64,000 bases of DNA from Kitasatospora phosalacinea (GTDB taxonomy: Bacteria > Actinomycetota > Actinomycetes > Streptomycetales > Streptomycetaceae): assembly GCF_000717185.1 (NCBI RefSeq), contig NZ_JNYE01000011.1, forward strand, positions 33,564 to 97,563, given 5' to 3'. Below are positions 18,240 to 27,445 of this stretch, piece by piece. The position numbers and the translations under genes are program-made. Each line of letters starts with the position of its first letter. The first letter of the stretch is position 1. Below the pieces are notes generated by a model. The model searched no databases, was not told the DNA's origin, and saw only the letters and a list, made by a program, of their open reading frames with translations.

Positions 18240-19445
18240 GTGAGTGTGTGGGACGACCTGGTGGGGCAGGACCGGGTGGTCGAGCAGTTGCAGGCGGCGG
18301 CGCGGGCGGCCCGGGCGAGCGTGCTGGCGGGGCGGGGGGAGGCCCCGGCGGGGAACGCCTCGCTGATGACGCACGCCTGGCTGTTCACCGGCCCGCCCGG
18401 GGCCGGGCAGGTGACGGCGGCGCGGGCGTTCGCGGCGGCGCTGCAGTGCACCAGCCCGGACTTGGAACTGGGCGGGGTGCCGGGCTGCGGGTTCTGCGAC
18501 GGCTGCCACACCGTGCTGTCGGGCAGCCACGCGGACGTGAAGCAGGTGCGGACGGACGGCCTGTCGATCGGCGTCGGCGACATGCGCGACCTGGTGCTGC
18601 GGGCCGCGAGCTACCCGACCGGCGGCCGCTGGTCGGTGATCCTGGTGGACGCCGCGCACCGGCTGACCGAGGCGGCGGCGAACGCGCTGCTGAAGGGCGT
18701 CGAGGAGCCCTCGCCGCGGACGGTGTGGCTGCTGTGCGCCCCGTCGGTGCAGGACGTGCTGCCGACGATCCGCTCGCGCTGCCGCCTGCTGGTGCTGCGC
18801 ACGCCCGCCGCGGAGGCGGTCGCCGACATGCTGGTGCGGCGGGACGGGGTGGAGCCGGAGGCGGCCCGGATCGCGGCGCTGGCCGGGCAGGGCGACATCG
18901 ACCGGTCGCGGCGCCTCGCGGTGGACGAGCAGGCCCGGGCGCGCCGGGCCGAGGTGCTGCGGATCCCGCTGGAGGTCGCCGACCTGGGCGGCTGCCTGGC
19001 GGCCGCCCAGCGGCTGGTGGACACCGCGAAGGCGGACGCCGAGGCGCTGGCCGAGACCCAGGACGCCCGGGAGACCGAGGACCTGCGGGCCGCGTACGGC
19101 GCCGCGGAGGGCAGCCGGGCGCCGCGCGGCATGGCCGGTGCGGTCAAGGAACTGGAGAAGCGGCAGAAGAGCCGGGCCACCCGGACCCGCCGCGAGACGC
19201 TGAACGTGGCGCTGGGCGACCTGCTGGGCTTCTACCGGGACGTGCTGGCCCTGCAGTTGGGCGCGGGCGGGGCGCTGGCCAACGACGACCAGCGCCCGGC
19301 GCTGCAGCGGGTCGCGGGCCAGGGCGCGGCGGAGAACACGCTGCGCCGGATCGAGGCGGTGCTGGCCTGCCGCCGGGCGCTGGACCGGAACGTGGACCCG
19401 CTGCTGGCGGTGGAGGCGATGACGGTGGCGCTGCGGGCGGGCTGA
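18240..19445 (+). CDS. holB: DNA polymerase III subunit delta prime
   Basis: 401 residues starting MSVWDDLVGQDRVVEQL. AAA+ motifs: GPPGAGQVTAARAF, in which the Walker A Lys is Gln as is usual for the non-hydrolysing delta prime; a zinc knuckle CGFCDGCHTVLSGSHADV; sensor region IRSRCRLLVLRTP. It is a clamp-loader subunit acting with delta and tau/gamma. It follows tmk after a 227-bp gap (18013-18239) in which I see no gene. Confidence 0.9.
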   Translation: MSVWDDLVGQDRVVEQLQAAARAARASVLAGRGEAPAGNASLMTHAWLFTGPPGAGQVTAARAFAAALQCTSPDLELGGVPGCGFCDGCHTVLSGSHADVKQVRTDGLSIGVGDMRDLVLRAASYPTGGRWSVILVDAAHRLTEAAANALLKGVEEPSPRTVWLLCAPSVQDVLPTIRSRCRLLVLRTPAAEAVADMLVRRDGVEPEAARIAALAGQGDIDRSRRLAVDEQARARRAEVLRIPLEVADLGGCLAAAQRLVDTAKADAEALAETQDARETEDLRAAYGAAEGSRAPRGMAGAVKELEKRQKSRATRTRRETLNVALGDLLGFYRDVLALQLGAGGALANDDQRPALQRVAGQGAAENTLRRIEAVLACRRALDRNVDPLLAVEAMTVALRAG

Positions 19446-19604
19446 GCCCCGGTCCGTCCGCGGCGTCCGGCCGTCGCTCGTTCGAGTGAACGTGCGGAGA
19501 CGCCCGTACCGCCCCCGGGCGAGTGGGCACCTGGTCTTGCACCCTGTGCACTGACCACGCGCCCGCGTCCGGCGGCCGGTCCTTCCCCGAGGTGGTGCGT
19601 CCCC

Positions 19605-20714
19605 ATGCCCCGTTCGCTCCTCGTCCTGTCGTTGCTGGTGGCGGTGGTGGCGGGCAGTTGGCTCGCCCGGTCGGCGATGGTGCGCTGGCGGGACCTGCGG
19701 GCCGCGCAGACGTACGAGCTGGCGGCGGAGGTGCGGCCGGTGCTGGTGCGGGCGTCCGCGGCGGCGCTGTGCCTGACGTGCGTGAGCGCGCTGGGGGTGG
19801 CGGTGCTGCTGGGGGAGCGGGGCGGGCGCGGTGCGGTGCGGGCGGTCGCGGCGGAGGCGGGCGGTGCGGACCGGGCGGCGGCCCCTCCGCCGCTGTCGGT
19901 GCAGTCGGTGCAGTCGGTGCCGTCGCGGTCGGCGGCGTCCGGGGCGTCCGGGGCTTCGGCGGCCGCTGCGGTGGCGTTCGCGAGCGTGGGCCGGGCGGCG
20001 GGCGGGGAGCTGATGCAGGGTTCGGTGCCCGGGCCGGACGGGCGGGCCCGGACGGTGCGGGTGTGGCTGCCCGCCGAGTACGGGAAGAGCACGGCGGAGC
20101 GGTTCCCGGTGATCGTGCTGCACTCCGGGACGCCCGGGCGGACCGCCGACGCCGACCTGCCGGACGTGTTCGACGGGGTGGCGTCGGCGGTGCAGCAGGG
20201 CAAGGCGCGCCCGTTCGTGGTGGTCGCCCCCGAGGCGCCCGGCGGCACCGGCCACCCCTGCGACCTGGTGGCCGCCGCCCCGCAGGCGGTCGCGGACGAC
20301 GCGGCGCTGCGCTCCGCCGTCGGCGCGGCCTTCCGCACCCTGCCGGCCGGCCCCGCGGGCTGGAGCGTGCTCGGCGTGGACGACGGCGCCCCCTGCGCGG
20401 CCGCGGCCGGACTGGCCCGGCCCGACCTGTACGGGGCGGCCGCGGCGGTCTCCGGCCGGTACGACGCGCGGGCGCTGGTCGGGGCGGCGGCGGAGGCGCC
20501 CGGCGCGGTGACGGCGCGGCTGCTGCTGGCCGCGGCGAAGCGGGACACGGACGGGCTGGCCTCCGGGCGGGCCGTGCAGGCGGCGCTGCGGGACGCCAAG
20601 GCGCGGGCGCAGGTGCGGACCTCGGAGGTGGTGCAGGACTACACGCCGGAGCGGGAGCGGCTGCGGCTGGTGCGGGTCGCGGTGCAGTACCTGGCGGAGG
20701 GGCTGCCCAAGTAG
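19605..20714 (+). CDS. Esterase/alpha-beta-hydrolase-like membrane-anchored protein lacking the nucleophile Ser
   Basis: 369 residues with two N-terminal membrane helices and an esterase-D-like extracellular domain (ARTVRVWLPAEYGKSTAERF; FPVIVLHSGTPG; PFVVVAPEAPGG). The nucleophile elbow reads WSVLGVDDGAPCAAAA: the expected G-x-S-x-G Ser is Asp. It may be a non-catalytic relative of the mycolyl/antigen 85-like esterases found in Streptomyces. The following intergenic stretch (20715-20965) holds no gene. Confidence 0.65.
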   Translation: MPRSLLVLSLLVAVVAGSWLARSAMVRWRDLRAAQTYELAAEVRPVLVRASAAALCLTCVSALGVAVLLGERGGRGAVRAVAAEAGGADRAAAPPPLSVQSVQSVPSRSAASGASGASAAAAVAFASVGRAAGGELMQGSVPGPDGRARTVRVWLPAEYGKSTAERFPVIVLHSGTPGRTADADLPDVFDGVASAVQQGKARPFVVVAPEAPGGTGHPCDLVAAAPQAVADDAALRSAVGAAFRTLPAGPAGWSVLGVDDGAPCAAAAGLARPDLYGAAAAVSGRYDARALVGAAAEAPGAVTARLLLAAAKRDTDGLASGRAVQAALRDAKARAQVRTSEVVQDYTPERERLRLVRVAVQYLAEGLPK

Positions 20715-20965
20715 CGGGCGGTCGTCGCGCGGTGGGGCGCTGGGGGAGGGCCGGGTCGTGCGGTGTGGTGCCGACGTGGCGCCGACGTGGTGCGGGGGTT
20801 GGGCCGTTCGGCGCGGGGCGGTGGTGCGATCGGCGGCGTGCCGGTCGGCCGGGCGGGGTGGTGCCCGGGCGGGTCGCCGGGCGTGGCGGTGCTGCCCGCT
20901 AGGCTCGGCCTCCCGGTGTCGGCCCCGGCTGCCGCGCCGTTCCCCAGGGGAGAGGACCCACCTTC

Positions 20966-22570
20966 ATGAGTGTCGCCCGGAGCCGTCGGTCGGCGTCCGC
21001 CGCCGTGCTGGCCGCCGCCCTGTCGCTGCTGCTGGCGGGTTGCACCTCCGGGCACCCGGCCTCGTCCGGCACCCCGTCCGGCAGCCCGGACAGCTCCACC
21101 GACAGCGTGGCGACCGGCGCGCCCGCGCCCGGGGCCACCCCGCTGGAGCCGCTGCCGGTCGAGCGGTCGGCCGACCTGGACCGGTACTACGCGCAGGAGT
21201 TGAGCTGGCGGGCGTGCGACTCCGGTTTCGAGTGCGCGACCTTCAAGGTGCCGCTGGACTACGCGCACCCGGGCGGGCAGGACGTGGAGCTGTCGGTGGC
21301 CCGCAAGCCCGCGGGCGACCCGGCGCACCGGATCGGTTCGCTGCTGCTCAACCCGGGCGGGCCGGGCGGTTCGGCGGTCGACTACCTGGAGCGGGTCGCG
21401 GCGCGCTACGACGCGGGGGTGCGCTCCGACTACGACCTGGTCGGCTTCGACCCGCGCGGGGTCGGGCGCTCGGCGCCGATCACCTGCCTGCCCGGCAGCC
21501 GGATGGACGCGTACACCGCCGTCGACCTCACCCCCGACGACCAGGGCGAGGTCGACGCGGTGGTGAAGGCCGACAGGGAGTTCGCGGACGGCTGCCGGGC
21601 CGAGGCGGGCGACCTGCTGGGCCACGTCTCCACCGTGGAGGCGGCCCGCGACATGGACGTGCTGCGGGAGCTGGTCGGCGACCGGAAGCTCAACTACGTC
21701 GGCAAGTCGTACGGCACCTTCCTCGGCGCGACGTACGCGGGCCTGTTCCCGAGCCGGGTCGGCAAGGTCGTCCTGGACGGCGCGATGGACCCCTCGCTGG
21801 ACGCCGCCACCGGGAACCTCACCCAGGCGGGCGGTTTCGAGACCGCCTGGACGGCGTTCGCCGAGGACTGCACCGCGCGCGACGACTGCCCCCTCGGCCG
21901 CAGCGTCGAGGAGGCCGGGAAGAAGCTCACCGCGCTGTTCGCGCAGCTCGACGCGCACCCGCTCCCCACCGAGCAGAACCGGCCGCTGACCGAGCCCCAG
22001 GCGCTCACCGGCGTCGCCGAGGCGATGTACGCCGAGTCGCTCTGGTCCTACCTGCGCGAGGCGCTGACCACCGCCCGGGCGGGGGACGGCAGCGGGCTGC
22101 TCAAGCTCGCCGACAGCTACTACGGGCGCAACAGCGACGGCAGCTACGACAACCTGATGTACGCCAACATGTCGGTCAACTGCCTCGACCTGCCAGCCCC
22201 GTTCACCGACCCGGCCGCGGTCGCCGCCGCCGTTCCCGCCTTCGAGAAGGCCGCCCCGCACTTCGGCCGCAACATGGCCTGGATGGCGCTCGGCTGCGCG
22301 TACTGGCCGGACGGGGCCACCGGCGTCCCGCACACCGTCCGCGCCGCCGGGTCCGACCCGATCGTGGTCGTCGGCACCACCCGGGACCCGGCCACCCCGT
22401 ACGCCTGGGCGAAGTCGCTGGCCGGGCAGCTGGAGGCCGGGCGGCTGCTCACCTACGAGGGCGACGGGCACACCGCGTACCAGCGGCAGAACGCCTGCAT
22501 CGACGACGCGATCAACGGCTACCTGCTCGGCGGGCAGGCGCCCGCGAACGGGAAGGTCTGCAAGGACTGA
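20966..22570 (+). CDS. Secreted tripeptidyl-aminopeptidase-type alpha/beta hydrolase (lipoprotein)
   Basis: 534 residues. Lipobox SLLLAGCTSG (about residue 27) after a basic signal. Oxyanion motif LLLNPGGPGGSAVDYL, nucleophile elbow NYVGKSYGTFLGATYA with Ser, Asp in GTTRDPATPYAWA and His in YEGDGHTAYQR complete the triad of the S33 TAP/Slp family. It should cleave N-terminal tripeptides from secreted peptides on the cell surface. Length fits the family. ATG 20966 is preceded by AGGGGAGAGG. Confidence 0.88.
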   Translation: MSVARSRRSASAAVLAAALSLLLAGCTSGHPASSGTPSGSPDSSTDSVATGAPAPGATPLEPLPVERSADLDRYYAQELSWRACDSGFECATFKVPLDYAHPGGQDVELSVARKPAGDPAHRIGSLLLNPGGPGGSAVDYLERVAARYDAGVRSDYDLVGFDPRGVGRSAPITCLPGSRMDAYTAVDLTPDDQGEVDAVVKADREFADGCRAEAGDLLGHVSTVEAARDMDVLRELVGDRKLNYVGKSYGTFLGATYAGLFPSRVGKVVLDGAMDPSLDAATGNLTQAGGFETAWTAFAEDCTARDDCPLGRSVEEAGKKLTALFAQLDAHPLPTEQNRPLTEPQALTGVAEAMYAESLWSYLREALTTARAGDGSGLLKLADSYYGRNSDGSYDNLMYANMSVNCLDLPAPFTDPAAVAAAVPAFEKAAPHFGRNMAWMALGCAYWPDGATGVPHTVRAAGSDPIVVVGTTRDPATPYAWAKSLAGQLEAGRLLTYEGDGHTAYQRQNACIDDAINGYLLGGQAPANGKVCKD

Positions 22571-22706
22571 ACCCGGGCGGGCGGGGGGTGGGCGGTGCCC
22601 GCACCTCCGGGGGTGACAGGAGCATTTCGGGTCGACGGGGCTGGCGGATAGCATGGCGCAGCCCCAACGGCGCCCCCTGCCGCCTGCCCGCTCCCTGGAG
22701 ACCGAA

Positions 22707-23131
22707 GTGCTCGGAGTCCACGACCTGGCCACCTACGTCCTCGGCGCACTGGCCATCGTCCTGCTGCCCGGACCCAACTCCCTCTACGTGCTCTCCGTCG
22801 CCGCCCGCCGGGGCGTCCGCACCGGCTACCGCGCGGCCTGCGGCGTCTTCCTCGGCGACCTCGTCCTGATCAGCCTCACCGCCCTCGGCGCGGCCTCCCT
22901 GCTCCGGGCCAACCCCGCGGTCTTCGCCGTGGTCAAGTTCGGCGGCGCCGCCTACCTGCTGTGGATCGGCTACGGCATGCTGCGGGCGGCCCGCCAGATG
23001 TGGCGCGAACGCGCCCTGGCCGAGGCCCCCGCCGAGGACGGCCCCGCCGCGGCGGACGGCGAGCGGCCGTTCCGCCGCGCGCTGATGATCAGCCTCTTCA
23101 ACCCCAAGGCGATCCTCTTCCTGCTCTCCTT
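22707..23131 (+). pseudogene. LysE/RhtB exporter, 5' part, interrupted by the prophage
   Basis: The GTG start at 22707 (GGAG six bases upstream) matches the start of the phage-borne homologue. The sequence shows the LysE family pattern: VLGALAIVLLPGPNSLYVLS, GVFLGDLVLISL, VVKFGGAAYLLWIGYGML, RALMISLFNPKAILFLLS. At 23131 host sequence stops; read-through gives a truncated 155-residue protein ending in 14 phage-encoded residues (stop 23172-23174). The missing 3' part is at 61286-61514, and the join is exactly in frame. Family members export amino acids or related small molecules. Confidence 0.93.
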
Positions 23132-23150
23132 GGTTACCCCGAGTAAGACA
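23120..23150. other. attL, left prophage junction
   Basis: Host CTGCTCTCC meets phage GGTTACCCCGAGTAAGACA through CCTT (23128-23131). Comparison with the right junction shows only these four bases shared. The phage half-site is one arm of the attP palindrome. Confidence 0.9.
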
Positions 23151-23299
23151 GGATTGGCAGCTCATCATGCCTAGGATGATGAGCCGTCGTCAACCCTGCG
23201 GGTTTTCAGCCGTGTTGCAATCCTGCTAGGACGGCTCTGGCGGGAGCCGTCCTGAGCCCTGTCGTCGTTGAGATGGCGGTGTCAACGGAGATATTTAGG

Positions 23300-24100
23300 C
23301 TAGGGAAGCTGGCTTCGGGGATTGTTTCGAATGCGCAGGTTCTGGTCAAGCTTATTCAGCGCTTGGCATGTGACAACGCGCGATGTGAGGGTTTCGATCA
23401 GCAGGTCATTGGCTATCTGCTGTCGATAGATTCCGCTGCGCAGCATCGCCAAGGTAATCAAAAAGCCTGCCGCAAGCCAGCCGTTTCCTGCGGCGATTGT
23501 TAGGGCGGTGGCCAGGGCGCCAATCGCCAATCCGACATTGACGCGAAAATCGGCTTCTGATGCTTTTCGGTCATAGTCTTGAAAAAGGTCTGGCTTATCA
23601 ACCTGTAGCCGGAGGGCGAGCGCCCGCAGGTCGCTTGTAACGTCAGCCAGTACCTGATCGGTGCGTGTTGGGTCTGCCATGAAGTCCTGCCAGCCCGAGG
23701 GGTCGGCCTCGCGTGCCATCTCTGAAATAAGAGTGTCCAATGAGGCGATCGAGCTTTGACTGACGGCTGGTGGCTTGCCGTCCCATCCGCCTGTTGGAAT
23801 TCCGCGCAAGAGCTTCTGGGCTCGATTGTGGCCGACAATCCTCACTACGCCGCTGCGTATGGTGTCCGGCCTTACCTGAAAAAGGCTACCAATAAGGAAG
23901 GCCAGGAATGACAGGGCGGCCAGCAATGCTGGCTTTCCTGCGGCGTCAGCCAATTGGTAGGCGGAGAGCGCGACCCCTGACGAATTTTTATGCGAGGGGA
24001 CGTGGCCATTAAGTGCGAACCACAGCGCGACTAGCCAGATGTAGCCAGTCGCTAGCGGGGCGCGGAGCTCTCGTAAGCCGGGAAGTAGGTTTGTAAGCAC
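23300..24100 (-). CDS. Multi-span membrane protein at the attL end
   Basis: 266 residues from GTG 24100. N-terminal hydrophobic segments (TGYIWLVALWFAL; LLAALSFLAFLIGSLF), a central cytoplasmic helical domain of about 130 residues with many charged residues, then a C-terminal pair of spans (NVGLAIGALATALTIAAG; WLAAGFLITLAML). Base composition is less GC-rich than the phage backbone, suggesting an accessory gene. No family recognised. Position next to att and membrane location fit a superinfection-exclusion or lysogenic-conversion gene, but that is inference. Confidence 0.65.
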   Translation of the reverse strand: MLTNLLPGLRELRAPLATGYIWLVALWFALNGHVPSHKNSSGVALSAYQLADAAGKPALLAALSFLAFLIGSLFQVRPDTIRSGVVRIVGHNRAQKLLRGIPTGGWDGKPPAVSQSSIASLDTLISEMAREADPSGWQDFMADPTRTDQVLADVTSDLRALALRLQVDKPDLFQDYDRKASEADFRVNVGLAIGALATALTIAAGNGWLAAGFLITLAMLRSGIYRQQIANDLLIETLTSRVVTCQALNKLDQNLRIRNNPRSQLP

Positions 24101-24270
24101 TGCGCCATCATCAACAGTGCGGATGTGAAACGCAAGAACTTCGACTGCGGCGGCCTGCCGGTTCCGTCTGCGCGTCGGGAGGGATGTTGCTTGGTGTCGC
24201 GACCGGCGCCATATGCATGTTGATGAGCTTGGTTACCCGACTGGGTTACGAGTGAGGCCAGTAGAGGAAC

Positions 24271-24329
24271 GTCCGTAACAGCAGGAAGCCCCGACCGGGC
24301 GCCGGTCGGGGCTTCCTGCTGTTACGGAC
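24271..24329 (-). terminator. Perfect 28-bp inverted repeat (hairpin)
   Basis: The arms 24271-24298 and 24302-24329 are exact reverse complements with a 3-base loop, directly abutting the stop of the gene at 24330. There is no T tract. It is the strongest hairpin I see in the window and separates the leftmost membrane gene from its neighbour. The rest of 24101-24270 shows no gene. Confidence 0.85.
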
Positions 24330-24857
24330 TCAGGCGGGCACGCCCATGAGGGTGTGCGCCCCCGGGTAGGTGTACCCGGTGTCTGGGCGGCCGGTGGCGG
24401 CAGCTTCCAGGGCCCTACGCCGTTGGGCCTGCTGCTGGGCTTCGAAGCGCGCTACCCAGCGGGGAACAACGCGGGTGGTTGCGCACGGGAGTAGGCGAAG
24501 CTCCATGGTCGGGGTGTCGGGAACCCCGACGGCCCGACCTTCCAGGCGGTCGACCCGAGCAGCGACTGCTCGGCGGGTGTGGTCGTCTTCGGCGCTCCGG
24601 GTGCTTTTCGGTTCGGTGATGAACGTAGCTGGGCGGGGAGGGGGCGGGGTGGCGCTGGTCGGCACGGCGCGCTCGTCGCTGTCCCATCGTGCACGGCGTT
24701 GGCCGACGAGTTCGATCACGTAGGGGTCGAGCGGGCGGTCGCCAGCGCGGTGGCGACCTGTCGGCAGGTCGGTGGCGCCGGACAGTATCCACGCGGCCAG
24801 TCCTGCCAGTAGCAAGGGGATGAACGCGAGGGAGGCCCAGGCGGTAGTGTCGTACAT
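24330..24857 (-). CDS. Single-span membrane protein of unknown function
   Basis: 175 residues from ATG 24857, with AGGAG eight bases upstream. One N-terminal helix (ASLAFIPLLLAGLAAWILSG) is followed by a Pro/Arg-rich cytoplasmic part with a short potential helix (RAVAARVDRLEGRAVG). No catalytic motif. It is divergent from the GntR-type gene at 25022, and the shared intergenic region carries decamer repeats, so the two may be co-regulated. Function unknown. Confidence 0.65.
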   Translation of the reverse strand: MYDTTAWASLAFIPLLLAGLAAWILSGATDLPTGRHRAGDRPLDPYVIELVGQRRARWDSDERAVPTSATPPPPRPATFITEPKSTRSAEDDHTRRAVAARVDRLEGRAVGVPDTPTMELRLLPCATTRVVPRWVARFEAQQQAQRRRALEAAATGRPDTGYTYPGAHTLMGVPA

Positions 24858-24943
24858 GTCGAGTTCTCCTAAACCGTGGCTCGACCACGCCCGGGACGGC
24901 TGCAACCGTCGCCGGGCTTCTTGTTGTTGTGGCGTCGACGATA

Positions 24944-24986
24944 CCTCTAACTCCTCTAAGTCTTCTACTGGTCTATCTCCTCTAAG
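24944..24986. promoter_or_regulatory. CTCCTCTAAG direct repeats, candidate GntR operators
   Basis: CTCCTCTAAG occurs at 24951-24960 and 24977-24986, with a related CCTCTAAC at 24944. The repeats are 26 bp apart in the divergent region between the membrane gene (24857) and the GntR-type regulator (25022). Binding by that regulator is inference from position. Confidence 0.5.
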
Positions 24987-25021
24987 TAGCTTGCGGTCGT
25001 GGCGCTCCGTACCCTTCTGCC

Positions 25022-25294
25022 ATGTCCGCCACCCCGCAGCCGCGTAAGTCAGCTGTCCCGCCGTACCGCAAGGTTGCGGCTGAGCTCGCCCGCGAGATCC
25101 ACGCAGGGGTGTACGACTCGGGGCTGCCCTTCCCGTCCGAGTCCGCGTTGAAGGACAGGTTCGGCCGCGCCCCGATGACCATCCGCCGGGCGCTGGAGGT
25201 TGTCCGGGATGAAATGGGTCTGATCGAAACGGATTGGGGGAAGGGCTCGACCGTCCGTCCCCCCGAAACGCGGCCGGCCCCGCCCGTCGAGTAG
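25022..25294 (+). CDS. Small GntR-type winged-helix regulator
   Basis: 90 residues, almost all winged helix: YRKVAAELAREIHAGVYD, PFPSESALKDRFGRAPMTIRRALEVVRDEMG, wing IETDWGKGSTV. It has no effector domain, unlike full GntR proteins. Similar short GntR proteins occur on actinomycete mobile elements. It lies convergent with the methyltransferase of the RiPP cluster (27-bp gap) and divergent from the small membrane gene. Confidence 0.78.
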   Translation: MSATPQPRKSAVPPYRKVAAELAREIHAGVYDSGLPFPSESALKDRFGRAPMTIRRALEVVRDEMGLIETDWGKGSTVRPPETRPAPPVE

Positions 25295-25321
25295 CCGGTG
25301 CGGGGCCGTGGTCGCGGGCGC

Positions 25322-26473
25322 TCAGATGGGCAGGTTCCAGTTCGGTCCGTCCGGGGTTTCGAGCCAGACCGTCTGGGCCGTCGGCGTGATGGTGATTCCG
25401 AACTTCTCCTGATGCGGTTCGCCGGCGGTGCGCCAGAGGAAGAGGGCGTCCTCGACCTTGTCCCACAGGCGCAGCGGGCCGCGCTGGGTGACGGTCCATC
25501 CGCCGTTGGCGTTGGCGGTGGTGCGGGCCTGGGAGCCGGTGGCGACGTCCCAGAGGATCTGGTCGGTGCCGGCGCCGAGACGTTCGGCGGAGGGGGCGGC
25601 GAGCTGTCCCACCCATCGGCCAGTCCACGTGTCGAGCAGGGCGGGGTCGAGGATGCTCTGCCGCTCGTTTCCGGGTAGTAGGGCAACGGACGGGCGGGGC
25701 GGCCGGCCGTGGGGTCGGGCGATCATGAAGTTCACGAACCCGGGCAGGAACCGGCCGGTAGCCTCACCGGGGGCGGTGACGGTCAGGTCGGCGAGTCCGA
25801 ACCCGTGTCCCCACCCGCCGATGGTGGCAAGGATTCTGCCGCCGGGGCGGACCTGGTAGAGCCACGGCTGCGGCACGTACCGTACGGCGCAGGTGGCGAT
25901 CAGTCGGTCGTACGTCTCTCCGGCCGGGTCACCGAGCAGGCCGTCGCCGACGACGAGCCGCGGGGAGTATCCGGCCGCTTCGATGGCGGCGGCGGCGAGT
26001 TCGGCTACGACGGGGTCGTACTCGATGCTCGTCAGGTTCTCGTCGCCCAGGCGGTGAGCGCCGAGTGCGGTCGAGTAGCCGGTGCCGGTGCCGATCTCCA
26101 GGACGCGGTGACCGTCCTCGACGCCGAGCAACTGCCACATGTTCAAGACGAGTGAGGGCAGGGTCGACGACGAGGAGGGTTCCCCAACGACGGGGAGTCG
26201 GCCGGCGTCCGTGGCGGTGATCGTGCCGTCAGGCTGGGCGAGTTGGGTGATCAGCGTCTGATTGGTGTAGACGCCTTCGAGCCACCCGTCGTCGTTCGCG
26301 TCGACGGGGATGTACGAGGTGGGGGTGCTGCCGTCGACGGCGAGGAAGTAGGCCGGGGCGAACTTCTCGCGGGGGACCGCGCTGGCAGCCTTCACCCACT
26401 CCGGGTCGGTCAGCTCGCCGTCGGCGATCAGCTGTGCGACCAGGTCGGTGCGCAGCCTGTCGGAGGTGGTCAT
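25322..26473 (-). CDS. Methyltransferase of ATP-grasp RiPP system (PIMT-like)
   Basis: 383 residues. The N-terminal two thirds resemble protein-L-isoaspartate O-methyltransferase: AASAVPREKFAP, SSSTLPSLVLNMWQLLGV, SAM motif VLEIGTGTGYSTALGA, YDRLIATCAVRYVPQPWL. A C-terminal domain of about 120 residues is typical of the methyltransferase family paired with ATP-grasp peptide maturases. Known relatives methylate Asp side chains in graspetides, which can then form aspartimide. ATG 26473 overlaps the ATP-grasp stop (ATGA), showing translational coupling. Product chemistry is inference. Confidence 0.85.
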   Translation of the reverse strand: MTTSDRLRTDLVAQLIADGELTDPEWVKAASAVPREKFAPAYFLAVDGSTPTSYIPVDANDDGWLEGVYTNQTLITQLAQPDGTITATDAGRLPVVGEPSSSSTLPSLVLNMWQLLGVEDGHRVLEIGTGTGYSTALGAHRLGDENLTSIEYDPVVAELAAAAIEAAGYSPRLVVGDGLLGDPAGETYDRLIATCAVRYVPQPWLYQVRPGGRILATIGGWGHGFGLADLTVTAPGEATGRFLPGFVNFMIARPHGRPPRPSVALLPGNERQSILDPALLDTWTGRWVGQLAAPSAERLGAGTDQILWDVATGSQARTTANANGGWTVTQRGPLRLWDKVEDALFLWRTAGEPHQEKFGITITPTAQTVWLETPDGPNWNLPI

Positions 26474-27435
26474 ACGGTGGGGCCTTTCTCCAGCTGATCG
26501 GCAAGGGCGTGGGCAACCTGGTTGGTGGTGTCCTCGGGCTGCCAGGCCCATTGGCCGTTGGGGTTGCACTCCAGGAAGTACCAGTGGTTCAGGTCGGTCA
26601 CGGCGAAGTCGAACGCGCCGAAGACCAGGCCGCGGGCCTTCATGTAGCGACGGATCGCGTGGGTGACGTCGTCGGGTACCGGGACCGGCTCGCAGTGCAT
26701 GAGGTTCTGCTGCTCGCGCCAGTCGAGGTCAGGGCTGTCGATGCGGATGCCGAATAGCGCGTCGCCGACCACGGTCACCCGTGCGTCGAATGCCTTGCGC
26801 ACCTTGGCTTGGAACATGTGCGGGCACGCCGAGATCGCGTCGGTGATCTCGGACGCCGTGACTTCGCGGACCCAGACGGTCTGGGCGGTGCCGTCGTCGG
26901 TGGTGTAGGCGGTGTTCCACAACGGCTTGTAGACGGCGCCGCTGGAGTGCAAGGTGACGAACTCGCGTGCCTCGTCGGGGTCGTTGGTGATGATCGTAGA
27001 GGGAGTCCGCAAGCCGACTTGATGGGCCGTCGCCAACTGCGATGGCTTGGACTCGGCGTTGCGGTTGGCCCAGGGGTGGTTGACATAGTGGGCGCCGCGG
27101 AGTGAGGCGAGGATGCCGCCCGCGCCCCAATTGGTCTGGTCGGCGATGAACCGCCGTTCGCGCGGGTCGAGGTCGTCCGGGCCCCGGTAGGGGGAGGGGC
27201 GGCGAACCCATACCGAGCGGACGTGTCGGAGGTCGAGTTCCCGGGTGGACGTGCGCAGGGTGCCCCCCTGGCCGCCGGCGTCGAACCGGGCGGTCAGGAG
27301 GGCACCCGCTTGCAGGTCGGTGCCGGGGTCGAGGCGGACGACGGGCACGGCACGCTCGGCAAGGATCTTGAGCACGACGTCGGTCGTCACATCGAACGGG
27401 TTGGTCAGCACCAGCACTGACCTGCTGTTGGGCAT
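26470..27435 (-). CDS. ATP-grasp ribosomal peptide maturase (graspetide synthetase type)
   Basis: 321 residues. N-terminal pre-ATP-grasp domain (SVLVLTNPFDVTTDVVLKIL), central ATP-binding part (AVYKPLWNTAY; FQAKVRKAFDARVTVVGDAL) and the metal site FLECNPNGQWAWQ near the C-terminus. This matches the MvdD/SAV_5884-type maturases that form ester or amide cross-links between Thr/Ser/Lys and Asp/Glu side chains in RiPPs. The precursor 27446-27703 lies 10 bp upstream and the methyltransferase overlaps downstream, giving a compact precursor-ligase-methyltransferase operon. Confidence 0.88.
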   Translation of the reverse strand: MPNSRSVLVLTNPFDVTTDVVLKILAERAVPVVRLDPGTDLQAGALLTARFDAGGQGGTLRTSTRELDLRHVRSVWVRRPSPYRGPDDLDPRERRFIADQTNWGAGGILASLRGAHYVNHPWANRNAESKPSQLATAHQVGLRTPSTIITNDPDEAREFVTLHSSGAVYKPLWNTAYTTDDGTAQTVWVREVTASEITDAISACPHMFQAKVRKAFDARVTVVGDALFGIRIDSPDLDWREQQNLMHCEPVPVPDDVTHAIRRYMKARGLVFGAFDFAVTDLNHWYFLECNPNGQWAWQPEDTTNQVAHALADQLEKGPTV

Positions 27436-27445
27436 CGCGCTGTTC

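Noticed and set aside
23273..23503. Plus-strand frame of 76 codons near attL
   Set aside because: Lies antisense to the 266-residue membrane protein gene, which has the better composition and membrane pattern.
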